A stretch of 64,000 bases of DNA from Zopfochytrium polystomum (GCA_025765615.1 JAIVFJ010000093.1:1-64000); one strand, 5' to 3'. Shown: positions 31,161-45,251, counted from the first letter of the stretch. Notes: generated by a model not told the origin, from the sequence alone. Made by a program: numbers and translations.

Positions 31161-34100
31161 TTGCAGCTGGCCAACTGATTGCTCACGAGGATAGCAGGAT
31201 GGTGCAGAAAAAAGTCGGCACCACGGGCCTGAACAACTGGCTGCAGACCCAAAAAGACAGCCCAGCGGCAAAGTCAAACTTTCTCCGGAAGGACGAGAAC
31301 CCAAAGGACCACCCAACCAAGACCAAGCTGAGCGACAATATCTACAACCAGCTCGAAAAGAACCAAAAAGACGTCGGATACCTCCACAATGACGTTCACG
31401 CGGGCAACGTCCGCGTTCACGCGAGCCCCGGCGATAAGCCAGTTGAGTTTTTCTGGATTTGATGGGGAGGGGCGTGATGGGTATGCGGTGGGAGTCGGGA
31501 TATTTATCGCCAATCCGCTTTCCGTGTTCCTTTCTTTCTCCCTCAAACGCTCCAGGGGACTGTACCGAAAATGGAACTGATCGACTGGGATTATGGTGAG
31601 TGCGCGGCAAGAATTCAACTTTCTTTTTTTCGGTTTTTTTTTTTTTTTTTTGCATACGCCTTCATACGCTTTACCTTGGCTAATCGCAGCTCCCCTCCCC
31701 ACTCCCCAACCCAACAAAGCCTCAAAACCGTCCGCCAAAAAGACCATCGAAGGCCAGCGAAAAAACGACCTCACCAAAATCGCCAACGCGTGCGAGGCGG
31801 CCGGGTTCCAGTTCCGCACGGGCCGCGGGCTGTTCCGGCGCGCAGGCGGCGGCGCGTGCGGAAGGATGTCTTCCTCGCCCAAAGCCGCCGGGAAGGACGG
31901 CGGGGCTGCGGCAGCGAAAACGAGCGGCAAGACCGCGGCGGCAGCGGGAGGCGGGAAGACGGGCGGGAAAGGAGCCACGGCGGCCGCTGGGAGCAAAGAA
32001 GTCGCAACGCCGCGCGGCGGCAAAGCGGGCGGCGGCAAGGCAACGGCGGCGGCGGACGGAGGAGCCAAAGGTGCTGGAGCTGGCAGCAAGGCGCCCGGGT
32101 CGACTCGCGGCGGCGGCGGCGGCGGTGCGAACGGCAAGACTCCGGCGGGCGGCGCCGGCGGGAAAGCAACCGGCGCTGGCAAAGCCGGTGGCGCCGGAGG
32201 CGGGAAAGCTGCTGGTGCCGAGGGAAAGACTGCAGGGGCTGGTGGACGCGGCACCAACGCAGCCAGCGGCGGTTAAGACGGGAACAACTAGCAAGGCACC
32301 GGTAAGCGCTGGAGGCAAAGGAGCTGGCGCGGGCAAAGCAGGTGGTGCCGGTGTTGGTGGTACCAACGTCAAGACCGCGGGGGCCGGACGCGGCGCCGGT
32401 GCGACTGGCGGTGGTAAAGGAACGGTACCCGTCGGTGGCAAGGCCAGCGCAATCGCAAACGGAGGAGCCGGCGGAAAAGCAGCCGGATCCGGCGGCGGGA
32501 AAGGCGCCCAAGCTGGCAGCAAGGCTCCCGGGTCGACGCGCGGCGGCAGCGTCGGCGTTGGAACCGGCGGCGGTAAAGGCGGCGTTGCGAGCGGCAAGGC
32601 CCCGGGCAAAACCGGTGGTACGAACGGCAAGACCGCGCCAAACGGAGCAGGCGGTGGTGGCGGCAAAGGAACACTGACTGGCGGCAAGGCAGGCGGAGGA
32701 GCCGGAGGTTCCAAAGCTGGCAGTGCGAATGGCAAGACTCCAGCCGCCGGCGGAGGCAAAGTAACGACTGCGGGCAAGTCTGGCAGCGGCAGCGGCGGTA
32801 AAGCTGTTGGTACCAACGGCAAGACCGCAGGAGGTACCGGACGCGGCAGCGGTGCGAACGGCGGAGCCACCGGCAAAGGAGCTGCCGCGGGCAGCAAGGC
32901 GCCCGCGTCGACCCGCGGCGGCGGCGGCGGAACCGGCGGCCGTAAAGCCGGAGTTGCGGGCAAGGCCGTGACCAACGGAGCAGGCGGCGGTAGCAAGGGA
33001 ACACTGACTGGCGGCAAGGCAGGCGGAGGAGCCGGAGGTTCCAAAGCTGGCAGTGCGAATGGCAAGACTCCAGCCGCCAGCGGAGGCAAAGTAACGACTG
33101 CGGGTAAAGCCGGCAGCGCTGGCAGCGGTAAAGGTGGCGGTACCGACGGCAAGATGGCAGGCAAAGGAGGTACCGGAGCCGGCAGCAAGGGGGGCGTCGC
33201 AGCGGGCAGAAAGGCGCAAACGTCAGCCCGCGGCGGCGGTGGCGGTGCTGGTGGAACCGCAGGTGGCGGCAGTAAAGGTGGTAAGACGGCAGCGAGCGGT
33301 GCAGCCAAAGGAACTGGTGCGGGCAAAGACGGCGGGGGCGGCAAGGCTAGTGGAACCGCCAGCAAGACCGCAGGGGCGGGACGCGGCGCTGGCGCGAGCG
33401 GCGGCGGCGTCGGCAAGGGGTTAGGAGCCGGCGGCGGCAAAGGAGGCGTAACGGGCAGCAAGGCGCCAACGTCGGCGCGCGGCGCCGGCGGCGGGACCGG
33501 CGGCGGGAAAGTGGGCGGTGGGAACGGCAAGACTCCCAGCGGCGTTGGCAAAGGAACCGGCGTCGGCGGCGGGAGCAGCAAGGCGGGAGGGACGACGGCG
33601 GGGCGCGGCGGCGGTGCGGCTGGAGTTGGCGGAAAGGGCGGTCCCGGAAAAGCTGGCGGCGGCGGCGGTGGAGGAAAAGCCGGTGGTGGTGGTGGTGCGA
33701 AGGGCAAGACTGCGGCGGCTGCGGGACGCGGCGGCGGCACCGCCAACGGAGGCGGAGGCGGCGGCGGCAAAGGGACTGCGGCTGTCGGCAAGACCGGAAC
33801 GACGACTCGATCCGGCGCCGGCGCCGGCGGTGGAGCCGGAGGAGGCGGAAAGGGTGGAGCCGGCGGTAAAGCTGGCGGCGGAAAAGCGGCTGGCGGTGGG
33901 GGAGCCGCTGGCAAAAGTACGACTGCGGGACGCGGCGCCGGCGCGAACGGTAGTGGAGTCGGCAAAGGCGCCGGCGTTGCTGGCAGCAAGGCCGCCACTA
34001 CTCGCGGTGGGGGGCGGAGGCGGTGGGGCTGGAGGCGGCAAAGCTGACAAGGCCCAAACTGGCGGCGGAGGCAAAGGGGTGGGTGCGGCGAGCAAGGGTG

Positions 34101-34805
34101 CTGCTCCCACGACCCGCGGCGGCGGTAGCGGCGGCGGTGGAGCAGGAGGCGGGCGGCAAGGGAGGGTCCAGCAAAACTGCCGGCGGCGGCGGTGGTAAAG
34201 CTGGTGGCGCCAACGGCTCGGGCCGCGGCGCTGGCGGAGACGGAGGAGGCGCCGGTAAGGGGACTCCCGCTGTTAGCAAGGCTGGCGGTCAGGGCCGCGG
34301 CGCTGGCGGCGGTGGAGCCGGGGGCGGCGTTGCAAGCAAGCCTGGCTTAGGAGCGGCGGGCCGCGGCACCGGCACCAATGCGGCAAACAGCAAGACACCG
34401 GCGACGAACCGCGGCGGTGGCGGCGGAGGCGCGGTTGGAGGCGCCAAAGCTGGAGGCGGCGCCGGCAGTAAAGCGGCCGCGGCTGGCGGTAAGGCGGCGC
34501 CGGCAACGACGCGCGGTGGTGCTGGTGCTGGGGGCACCAGCAGCGGTAGCAAGGCTGGAGGAGGAAGTGCGGCAGGCAAAACGGCGGGAGGCGGTGGTGG
34601 CGGCAGCGGGGGTAGGCAGTCGGGAACGACGACGAAACAGGCGGCGGCAGCGTCGGCCTCGAAGCCGCAGCAGCAGCCGGCGGCGAAGCAGCAGCAGCAG
34701 GCAGCCCCGAAGCAGCAACAAGCAGCCGCGCCAAAGCAGCAGCAGCAGGCGGCAAAGCCCGCCGCAGCAGCCGCGAAGCCGGCGGCTGGAGGCAAAAAGA
34801 AATGA
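30098..34805 (+). CDS. Secreted compact protein-kinase-like protein K3 with giant Gly/Lys/Ala-rich tail
   Basis: Exons 30098-30367, 30464-30517, 30597-30734, 30805-30843, 30932-31067, 31167-31441, 31556-31595, then exon 8 from 31720. Exons 4-7 (39, 136, 275, 40 nt) equal those of K1. Signal or anchor ends PPPFALAAS, as in K1. The core has VIYKQ (Lys194), HNDVHAGNVRVH (Asp288, Asn293) and ELIDWD (Asp314). As assembled, exon 8 stops at 32276 (502 residues), but Gly/Lys/Ala-rich coding continues to 34805 if one base is dropped at each of 32272-32273, 34009-34017 and about 34151-34155. That would give about 1,340 residues. The tail is built on GGKAGG-like units with basic charge throughout and ends in a Gln/Ala-rich stretch. 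Enzyme activity and role of the tail are unknown; no known family name is offered. Confidence 0.7.
31129..31158. repeat. 30-base C homopolymer in K3 intron 5
   Basis: Uninterrupted C-run just before the TCTTGCAG acceptor. It serves as the pyrimidine tract of that splice site. Confidence 0.95.
31880..34800 (+). repeat. low-complexity GGC/AAG-rich coding repeat of the K3 tail
   Basis: About 2.9 kb of Gly/Lys/Ala/Thr codons. It includes a near-perfect direct repeat of about 113 bp (about 32668-32780 and 32998-33110) coding GTLTGGKAGGGAGGSKAG. Recurring motifs are SKAPxSTRGGG and KTAGAGRGAGA. Confidence 0.9.
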
Positions 34806-35017
34806 CGAGTGCTGGAGAAGATGTGACCTTAACGACTTGTTCTTCACTCTCTTTTTCCATACCGCGTCTAGTTTTGTTTCTTTCCATTTCTAAAAAGCAC
34901 ACATTCATTTGGATAACTTGAATTTGTTTTTTGCAATCCTTTCGTGAGGAGTTTTTCAATGCAGCGTTTTTTGTTTTTTTTTGGCAGACGACACAAATAA
35001 ATCCAGATGTAACATTT

Positions 35018-35081
<64 letters not shown>

Positions 35082-35397
35082 GATCCGTCAACAAATCGAC
35101 GGGGGGATTCGATCAAAGCGGCCCGTCGCAGCCGGAAGACTAAGACATGTGATGGAGGGAACTGAATCACGCTTGCTAGATTTAGTACAAACAGTGTACT
35201 TTATTTATGACATAAATAAATGCAATGTGCAAGATCCAACACGTCCGAGTCCGTCAACAAACAGTGACATTTTTGTCCGGTTTTTTTTTTTTTTTTTTTG
35301 AATAAATAACACTAAATTCGGTCTTGCTTCTGGTGAAACACACACATACTCTCTCACACACACATACACACACTCTCTCTCTCCCTCAATCAGATAG
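34806..35397. repeat. spacer with GA tract
   Basis: GA repeat at about 35020-35072, T-run at 35281-35299 and CA/CT repeats to 35386, directly before the start of the next gene. No gene seen. Confidence 0.75.
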
Positions 35398-36732
35398 ATG
35401 GGGGCGCCCACTTTCAACTACTCTGGCAACTGCCACTGCGGCGCCTTTTGCTTCGACCTGAGCCTTGCCGCCGTCTCCGCAGCATGCGCTGATTCATCGT
35501 CATCAACATCATCATCATCATCATCATCATCATCATTATCATCGCCTGCTTCCCTCCCGCTCCCGCTCCCGCTCTACGCCTGCCACTGCACGATCTGCAC
35601 CATGAAGGCGTGCATCCTGCTCCCTTTCGTCCCCACACCATCCACCACCGCCAGCACGGTCACCACCACGCAGGCTCGCGCAGGCGGCGGCAGCAGCGTC
35701 CTCGTCGTCGCGTTCATCGTCACGCGGGGCGCCGGCGACGACGGCCTCGGCGGCGGCCCGGCCATGGGTCCGCTGACCGACTTTGCGGTGCCCGGGCACC
35801 GCGGGCGTCACCGGTTCTGCGCGACCTGCGGCACGACCGTGGCGATCGTCGAAGACGACGAAAGCGGCGGCTGCGTCCGCGTGCTGGCGCTCAACGTACG
35901 CGCGGTTCGGCACGGCCGGCAGTTTGTCGCCGACGCTGTCGCCGTCGGCGACGACTCGGCCGCGCCGCCGTCGCTGCCACCGGCGGCACCACTGTGGGAT
36001 CTGCCGCCGCTGCTCGCTTTGGATCTCCGCGCTGCGGCGGCTGCCGGAGAGCGCCTGGCGCCCGTCCCGCAGAGCAGCAGCGACGACGACGGGATCGAGT
36101 CGTTTGCGGCGATCGCGGCGGACGCGGCCGCGCACGAGGGCGAGCGGGTGTACGCCGGCGGCTGCTATTGCCGCGCGGTGACGTACCGCGTGCGTTCGCT
36201 GCCGCTCGATGATCCCGCCGTCGAAGTGAAGGAGTGCGACTGCGCCATCTGCGTCCGCGTTGAGTAGCTTGCTTTTTTAGTATAATGTTCCCTTGGTGGG
36301 CCTACTCTTACACACACACCCCAGATGGGCTCGATCCTGACGTACCCGCGCCCGCTCACCAGGGTGGCGCTCCACCAAACGCACGACGACGCCCTAGTCG
36401 CGTACTTTTACGCGCTGGGCAGCAAGTTTTGCGGGTTCCAGTTTTGCCGGTTCTGCGGCGTCAACACGTGCAACTGGGTGACTGGCCCGCCGGCGGAGGT
36501 GCTCGCGGCAAGCAGCGAGGAAATCCGCGCGGTCGTCCGCGAAAAGGTCGCGATGAAGCCGGTCAACATCAGGACGATGGACTTTTTCTTGGGCCTCCAA
36601 GGCGGCGGCGGCGGCGGGGAGAAAAAGAAGGGGGATCAGGAGGAGGAGGAGGACCGCGCCAGGGTTCTGGCGAGGGTCGAGAGAGTGATGTTCAGCGGGT
36701 GGGGGAAGGCGTACGTCGTGCCGTCATTGTAG
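35398..36732 (+). CDS. Double GFA/CENP-V domain zinc protein
   Basis: Exons 35398-36258 and 36325-36732; 422 residues. Contains two GFA (glutathione-dependent formaldehyde-activating enzyme-like, CENP-V) domains, a Cys-rich zinc fold. Domain 1: GNCHCGAF, ACHCTIC, FCATCGT. Domain 2: GGCYCRAVTY, CDCAIC and FCRFCGVNT; the intron falls just after CDCAICVR and joins it in frame to MGSILTYP, as this family expects. All zinc-ligand cysteines are present in both copies. A (TCA)n microsatellite (about 35494-35540) inserts a poly-Ser loop in domain 1. Many family members are uncharacterised, so a formaldehyde-related reaction should not be assumed. Cytosolic, no signal peptide. Confidence 0.88.
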
Positions 36733-37130
36733 TTTGGGCAAGAAAATAAAGTGTCTTCTTTTCTCTTTTTATTATTTTTATTTTTATTTTTTACCTGGTC
36801 GTTCTGGGGTACGACAATCGACCCCTCTTGCTCTGCTCTCTTCCTCCTCCTCCTCCTCCTCCACCAGTCCAGTCCAGGCCGAGCCGATCGGTAAAAGAGA
36901 GGTAATACTCGCGGTAACGAACCACCACCACCACCACCACCACCACCACCACCAACCAACCACCAACCGCCAACCACCACCTCCCACCGCCCACCGCCCC
37001 TTCCCTCCCTCAGGTCGTTCCATTCACTTCGTCGATTCCGTCGTCGTCGCATTACAAGCCCATCGCATCACAGACAGACGTCTACTCTTCAAAATCACAC
37101 ACGGGCGGCGGCGTCGGAGGGCGGGAAAGA
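36733..37130. repeat. spacer with TCC and CCA microsatellites
   Basis: TCC units near 36844-36864 and CCA units at about 36920-36955, in the leader of the zinc-knuckle gene. Confidence 0.8.
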
Positions 37131-38156
37131 ATGGGCATTCAAGGCAACATCGAATTGCTCCACCAGCCGCTCACCGACCCCGGCACCTTTCATTCGTGGC
37201 ACGGCAACGTCCTCGGCACGTTTGCCCTGCAGAACCTGCTCGCCACCGTCGACCCTTCTTCCGCGCGCGTGCTTCTTGCACCCACGCCGACGGACGACAA
37301 AGCCGCCGTCACCGACCCGGCCGACGCCCGCTCGCCGTGCGCGTCATCGCCATCCGCCGCCGCCGCCTCCCCCGCCACACAACGCCTCGCCTTCTGGTCA
37401 GCGACACCGCCCCCAGGCGTCCCCGGCTCCAAAGTGATGCGACTCTTCCCCGAGCACGTCCTGGACCACCCGGGGCACGCGGGGTACTGGACGTACAGCG
37501 ACGACCCGTCCGTCTTTCCCGGGACGTACGCGCAGAACCTTGTGGCGCTGCTGCACGTGCGGAAGCACGCGGGCACGCGGCTGCGGCGGCGCGTCGACGA
37601 GTGCGCGCGCGGCGGGTTCGCGTTCCTGGCGCTCGCGGAGCTCGCGATGAGGTGCTATGACCCTGCGAGGGAGGCGGCGAGGCAGAGGGCCGAAATGGAG
37701 AGGTGGGAGGATGTGGTGCGCGCGAGGTACGGCGGAGGCGGTGCGAGTGCGAGTGCGGGCGGCGGCGGCGGCGCCGCGCAGGACGAGTATTGGGTCGATC
37801 GAGGCGGCGCGTTCGGCGGCGGCGGCGGGCGTCGGCGGGCACGAGAAGAGCGCGACGACGATCGGCGCGCGGAGCAGCGGCGCAAGAGGCCGCGCCGGCG
37901 GCGCGGCGAGTTCGACGCGGCCGACCCGCCGCCGCCGCGAGTTGCGGCTTCTGCGGCGTCGTCCGGCAAGGTGGTCATTTGCAACCGGTGCGGCGGGCCG
38001 AACCACTTTGCGCGCAACTGTCTCGCCGTGTCGCCCTTGCCGACGCGCGAGCCGTCGCTGGCGGAAGGTAGTGCGCGTGCGGGTGTGGAAGAAGAAGAAG
38101 AAGAGGAGGAGGAGGAGGCGATGATTAAAGAAGAGTCGGAGTCGGACGCCTGGTGA
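37131..38156 (+). CDS. CCHC zinc-knuckle protein of unknown function
   Basis: Intronless, 341 residues. The N-terminal half (about residues 1-190) has no family I recognise. It is followed by a Gly-rich and Arg-rich segment (RRKRPRRRRG, a possible nuclear signal). A single CCHC zinc knuckle, CNRCGGPNHFARNC, lies near residue 285 and normally binds single-stranded nucleic acid. The C-terminus is strongly acidic (a run of Glu from a GAA/GAG repeat). The Arg-rich plus knuckle arrangement suggests RNA binding in the nucleus; this is inference. Confidence 0.8.
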   Translation: MGIQGNIELLHQPLTDPGTFHSWHGNVLGTFALQNLLATVDPSSARVLLAPTPTDDKAAVTDPADARSPCASSPSAAAASPATQRLAFWSATPPPGVPGSKVMRLFPEHVLDHPGHAGYWTYSDDPSVFPGTYAQNLVALLHVRKHAGTRLRRRVDECARGGFAFLALAELAMRCYDPAREAARQRAEMERWEDVVRARYGGGGASASAGGGGGAAQDEYWVDRGGAFGGGGGRRRAREERDDDRRAEQRRKRPRRRRGEFDAADPPPPRVAASAASSGKVVICNRCGGPNHFARNCLAVSPLPTREPSLAEGSARAGVEEEEEEEEEEAMIKEESESDAW

Positions 38157-39638
38157 ACCGAGTGGCGCGCGTGTGGAACCGACTGACGTCAAGCATGGAG
38201 GGGAGGAACGTGGGAGGTGTGAGCCGAGGATTCAACAAAAAATATCAATGGAATGAATTGCCAAACCCTTCCCGCACGACCCGCATCGGAGTCGTCTGTT
38301 CTGGGACAAAGGGTAGCTGGCCGTCTCGCCCGATGGTCTTCCTCGACAACCGCTTCTTCCTCGCATATTCTTCCTTCGTCCTTTTAAAATCTAGGCGGTT
38401 TACACACTATAATTACAGGTGGCAGGGCGAGAACGATTCTGTCAGCTTGCGCTCGGCGCTGGTTTTGGCCAGGGCTGAGCGTGCCGGCAAGTGACGTGGT
38501 TTAACTGTAGTTCCATTATGGCGGATGAGTAGTTATTTTAGGTGTTTTCTGCGAAAGTGGCTGTTTTGGGGGTCGTTTGGCAACGATTTTTGAGTTTTTC
38601 CTACGGATCTCCTAAACGAAAGCATTCATCAACTGCTTAACGAGCGTTCTCCTTTCCCAGGAAGTCAGACATCCGCCGGAGATCAAACTCCGACAAAAAC
38701 TCACTATTTAACACTGAGTAAAAAAAAAAAAAAAAAAAAAAAGGAAAAAGATATTCGCCGGCAGGAGTTAAATATCCAGGAAACCAGATTCGAGCTGGAA
38801 TCACGACATAATAACATTTGTTGCATATATCTTACTTGGTGGACCGATTTGGCTTTTAGTAGATACAGAGTAAAATTGAGCCGAACAGCGAGGAACCTGT
38901 TCGAAAAACTGAACAGACTGTCGATCATGACGGATATGTTCTTGCCAAGGAGAGGGGGCCGTACGATGCCAATTAGAGTCTGACAACAGAGGCAGGCTCA
39001 TCTGACAACCAACCAAAGACCGGCAGCTTGTCAGAAACAATCCGTCAAACGGACACTGCAAGCGCAAAAGGACCCCTGCTTGCTCGTGTGAGGTTTCAAA
39101 TAAGCAAGCAGCTTCGAGTCGATATCCGTGGAGGGACGCTGTGGGATTCCTAGTGACGTAAGCGGGGATGAAGCGGGGATGAGTTGAAACGGGGTTCGTG
39201 AAACAGAAAACTTTAAGGGCACAGCAGCGAGCCTTTCATTGCGGTTGACCCTTTCCCGAAAAAGGAACACCGATTGCAAAGCGGAAACGATGAATTTCAG
39301 AATCGCGGCCAGATGGTATTCTCTTCGTTTGATCTATCCTGCGCTTTCACCCTCTTATCTCTTGAGTAACAAAAAAAAAAAAAAAAAAAAAAAAAATACC
39401 GACATACACAAGGAATCGAAAGCCCCTCCCGTCACCATCCACACGTTCTCTCTCTTCCGCACGTAGAGATTCTTCCTCCACAATTCGTAACATCGATGAG
39501 ATAATCAAGCATAAACTGAAACCCCGCACATAAAATTTTCAAGGAATGGCCCAATAGAACGGAGCCCGCACGTCAGGTTTTAAGGTATGGCCCACAACAT
39601 TCTATATGACAAAACAAAAGGGGTAACACTCATCGTAA
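38157..39638. other. spacer with A-runs
   Basis: No supported gene. A-runs at 38720-38742 and 39369-39396. Confidence 0.6.
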
Positions 39639-40983
39639 TCACTTTGACGGTTCGGCCAAAGCCTTGTCCACATCCTCCTTGTAGTTGCTGGACATGGTGG
39701 TAACAAGGTTGAACGAGTTTGACAGCACCGACGCCATTTTGATCGCGAGGTGGCCCGCGACCTTGCCAAAAGTGGTGGCCGGAAAGGTCTGCTCGGCAAA
39801 CTTGTGCGTCTTCTCGACTGCGTCGTGGGCGATCGGGACTCGCAGCTTGTTGTAGATGGCCAGAGCCCGCTCGTGGTCGTCCGGGAATCGCGACAGCAAT
39901 TCGGCGAGGACGGCCGCGTCGCCGTACGCGAGGGACAGGCCCTGGCCCCTGTGCGGCGGCATGCCGTGCGCGGAGTCCCCGATGAGGACGACGCGGCCGG
40001 AGGAGAACGAGTCGAGCTTGGGCGCGTCATAGATCGCGAGCGGGGTGAGGCGGTGCGAGCGGGCGACGAGGTCGACGACCCGTTTTGGCGCGCCCCACTC
40101 CGCGACCAGCTCGGCGAGGCGGCCGACCTCGCCCGGGAGGGACTCTGGCGGCGTCGGGCGCCAGGCGGCGGGGTCGCCGCCGTCGTCGCTGGACCTTGTC
40201 GACTGCGGGCTCGCGCTGCCGCTGCCGCCGTCCGCGCCCGGGCCGAACTCGGTGAGGTTCCAGAAGCACTGGGTGTCGGAGATGCGCATGATGACGAGGC
40301 GCTTGCGGAGGGCGATGTGCGTCATGAAGTAGGCGCCGACGTCGTCGGGGAACCCGGCGTCGGCGTCCCAAGAGGACACGCCGAGGTGCCCGCCCATCCC
40401 GAACGGCCTGGCCTTGAGGTGAGCGCCAAAGACGGCGCGGCGCACGGCCGAGTGGATGCCGTCGGCGCCGACGAGCAGGTCGGCCTCGATCGAGGACCCG
40501 TCGGCAAAGTGCGCGACGACCTTGTCGGGGTCCGAGGTGTCGACGGTGCTCAGTTGTTTTTCCGAGGAGGACGGCAATGCCCTGCTGTGAGATGCGGGTC
40601 ATGACGATGCGGTGGAGAGTGCTGCGCAGCATCTGGGCCGTGTGGCGGAGGTCCGGCTCGTACTTGTGCGCGACGACGTCCCAGTGACAGATCGGGGTGC
40701 CGTCCATGCGCGACCAAACGAGGGTGGAGGTGCGGTTGAAGGCGGCGTCGCGGATGGGCTCGAGGAGGTCGAGGTCGCGGAGGAAGCGGAGCGAGCCGTG
40801 GAGAAGCGAGAAGCCGCCGCCGACGTCGCCAAAGTCGAATGGGTGGTTGGTAGTGGCCGGGGCGGCGCTGGACGCGGCGGCGGGGTCGAATTTGTCGACG
40901 AGGATGGGAGTGTGGCCGCCTCGCTTCAGGGCCAAGGCCAGCACGGGCCCTCCGACGCCGGCCCCAACGATCAACACACGCAT
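39639..40983 (-). CDS. FAD-dependent monooxygenase (salicylate hydroxylase-like), one apparent frameshift
   Basis: About 447 residues when the frame is kept. Class A flavin monooxygenase that would hydroxylate an aromatic or polyketide-like substrate with NAD(P)H and O2. The N-terminal Rossmann motif GAGVGGP binds ADP of FAD; the middle has the DG motif GADGIHSAVRR; the FAD ribityl motif is GDSAHGMPPHRGQG. No signal peptide or C-terminal anchor. Frame breaks at the five-base T-run at 40557-40561 (A-run on the coding strand): sequence on both sides is good enzyme sequence and one base fewer restores it. Assembly error is more likely than loss. No biosynthetic gene neighbours are seen. Confidence 0.87.
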
Positions 40984-43462
<2,479 letters not shown>

Positions 43463-45251
43463 ATGCACCTCATTTTAGCCCTCGTTCACCTCCTCGCCGG
43501 CTCCGCCGCCACGGCCCACGCCGGCGGCGGCGTCAGCGGCCAGTCCGCCGCGCTGACCGTCACAACCACGAGCGGGATCTTGACCGGCTTCATCAACGCG
43601 ACGGCGCCGGCGGTGCGTCAGTGGCTCGGGGTTCCGTACGCGGAGCCGCCGGTGGGAGCGCTGCGGTTCCAGCCGCCTGCGCGGAAGCGGTTCGCCGGGG
43701 CGCTAGCGACGACGGCGTACCGGCCGTCGTGCGTGCAGCAGACGAGCACGGCCAAGACGGTGTACACCGAGTACATTCCGCAGTTCCTCATCAACGGCGG
43801 GCAGGACGAGGACTGCCTGTACGTCAACGTGTACGCGCCGCTCAACCCGACGGCCGCGGGGCTTCCTGTGCTCATTTACATTCCCGGCGGCGGGTTCACG
43901 TCGGGCGGGGCGAACTCGGTGTACAAGATCCCGGACAAATGGGTGCAGCGTACGCAGTCTCACATCGTCATTACTATGAAGTAAAGTTGCAAATTGGCCT
44001 TGACGTTGATTGGCCTTTGGTTGGTTTAAATTCTCACCAACCCTCTCCCTGGCAGCTATCGCGTCAACGTCTTTGGTTTCCCCAACTCCCGCGCGGCGCC
44101 TCAGAACGCGGGTCTCCTGGACCAGCGGATGGTCGTGGAATGGGCGCGCGACAACATTGCCGCGTTCGGCGGCGATCCCAGCCGGATGATTCTGTGGGGC
44201 CAATCGGCGGGGGCGTCGTCGGTGGGCATGTACGGCTACGCGCACCCGCACGACCCGATCGTGAAGGGGCTCATCGCGGACTCGGGGGCGGCGGCGGTGC
44301 TCACGCAGACGGACCCGACGCACAGCGCGTTTACAAAGTTTGCCGGGTTCGTCGGGTGCGGCAACTTGACGGCCGACGCAGAGCTCAAATGCATGCAGGC
44401 GGTCGACGCAAAAACGTTGGCGATGACGCTGTCGTCGGGGGTCGACGGGTACGAGCTTCACGCCAGCTGCAGACAATGTTACGGCCTTTTCAAACACGAC
44501 GGACAGGATCTCGCGCGGTCTCATCTCGAAACTCGTGAGTGATCAGGATGGTTGTTTTTCTCGTCAAGGGGCGCCTGACCGTTGTTTGCAGCCAATGATA
44601 ATGGGGTGCAACGCCAATGAACGCCAATGAGGGGGCGGGATTCGGAACATTCAACGCGAGTGGATTGAGTCCATCGCAGTACCAGATTGGGCTGTCCGCC
44701 ATTGTCTGCCCGGTTGTCAACGAAGTCAAGTAAGTCTGGCCGAGTGCAACGCCGAACGAAAGAATTGCAATTGACCACTTCTGCACAGGAACCGAGAGGC
44801 CGCTGGCTTGACCACATACCGGTACTACTACACCGGAAACTTCTCCAACATCTCTCCGCTGCCATGGATCGGGGCAACCCACAGCGGTACGGCGATTCCG
44901 CGCGTTAATGCCCGTTGTTGCTGACTACTAATTTCCAGCTGAGCTGCCGCTTCTGTTTGGCACTCATTACGAGTTCCGCGGCAACTCTACTCCTTTCGAG
45001 TGGGACGTCAGCTTTGCCATGCAAAGTACGTATGCATGATCAGCGCCCTCATACGATCATCTAACGAAGGAAAAACAATCTTTTCAGCTCTGTGGCTGTC
45101 GTTCGCCAACAATCCGACCGCCAATCCCAAAGAGGGCTCGTTCGTCTGGCCGCTGTACAACTCCAAGACCGCCAGCATAGCTGTATTTGCGGCGAACGAC
45201 ACGGTAGTCCAGCTCGAGTCACGATACGTTGTGGATAATCAATGTAGTTAG
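43463..45251 (+). pseudogene. Secreted type-B carboxylesterase, disrupted
   Basis: Exons 43463-43980, 44056-44534, 44592-44729, 44789-44887, 44940-45025 and 45088-45251. Signal peptide of about 20 residues. Alpha/beta-hydrolase of the carboxylesterase/lipase family: oxyanion-hole motif PGGGF, N-terminal disulfide block EDCLYVNVYAP, nucleophile elbow GQSAGA near residue 222. Two lesions: one extra T in the pair at 44457-44458 shifts frame, and AACGCCAATG is duplicated in tandem at 44610-44629, shifting frame and bringing a stop. Without these it would be about 490 residues, slightly short for the family. The duplication is unlikely to be a homopolymer error, so I call it a recent pseudogene; a clean read of this site could reverse that. 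Confidence 0.75.

Noticed and set aside
32270..32292. A 20-nt intron (GTTAAG...CTAG) to bridge the K3 frame change
   Set aside because: Far shorter than any other intron in the window (53 nt minimum) and too short to splice; a one-base insertion explains it.
31722..33998. Long Pro/Ala-rich frames opposite the K3 tail
   Set aside because: They are mirror images of GGC/GCC-rich coding on the plus strand; the plus frame is linked by splicing to a recognised core.
37131..38156. A retrotransposon Gag origin for the zinc-knuckle protein
   Set aside because: Single knuckle is suggestive but there is no gag core, no pol and no LTR nearby, and composition is host-like.
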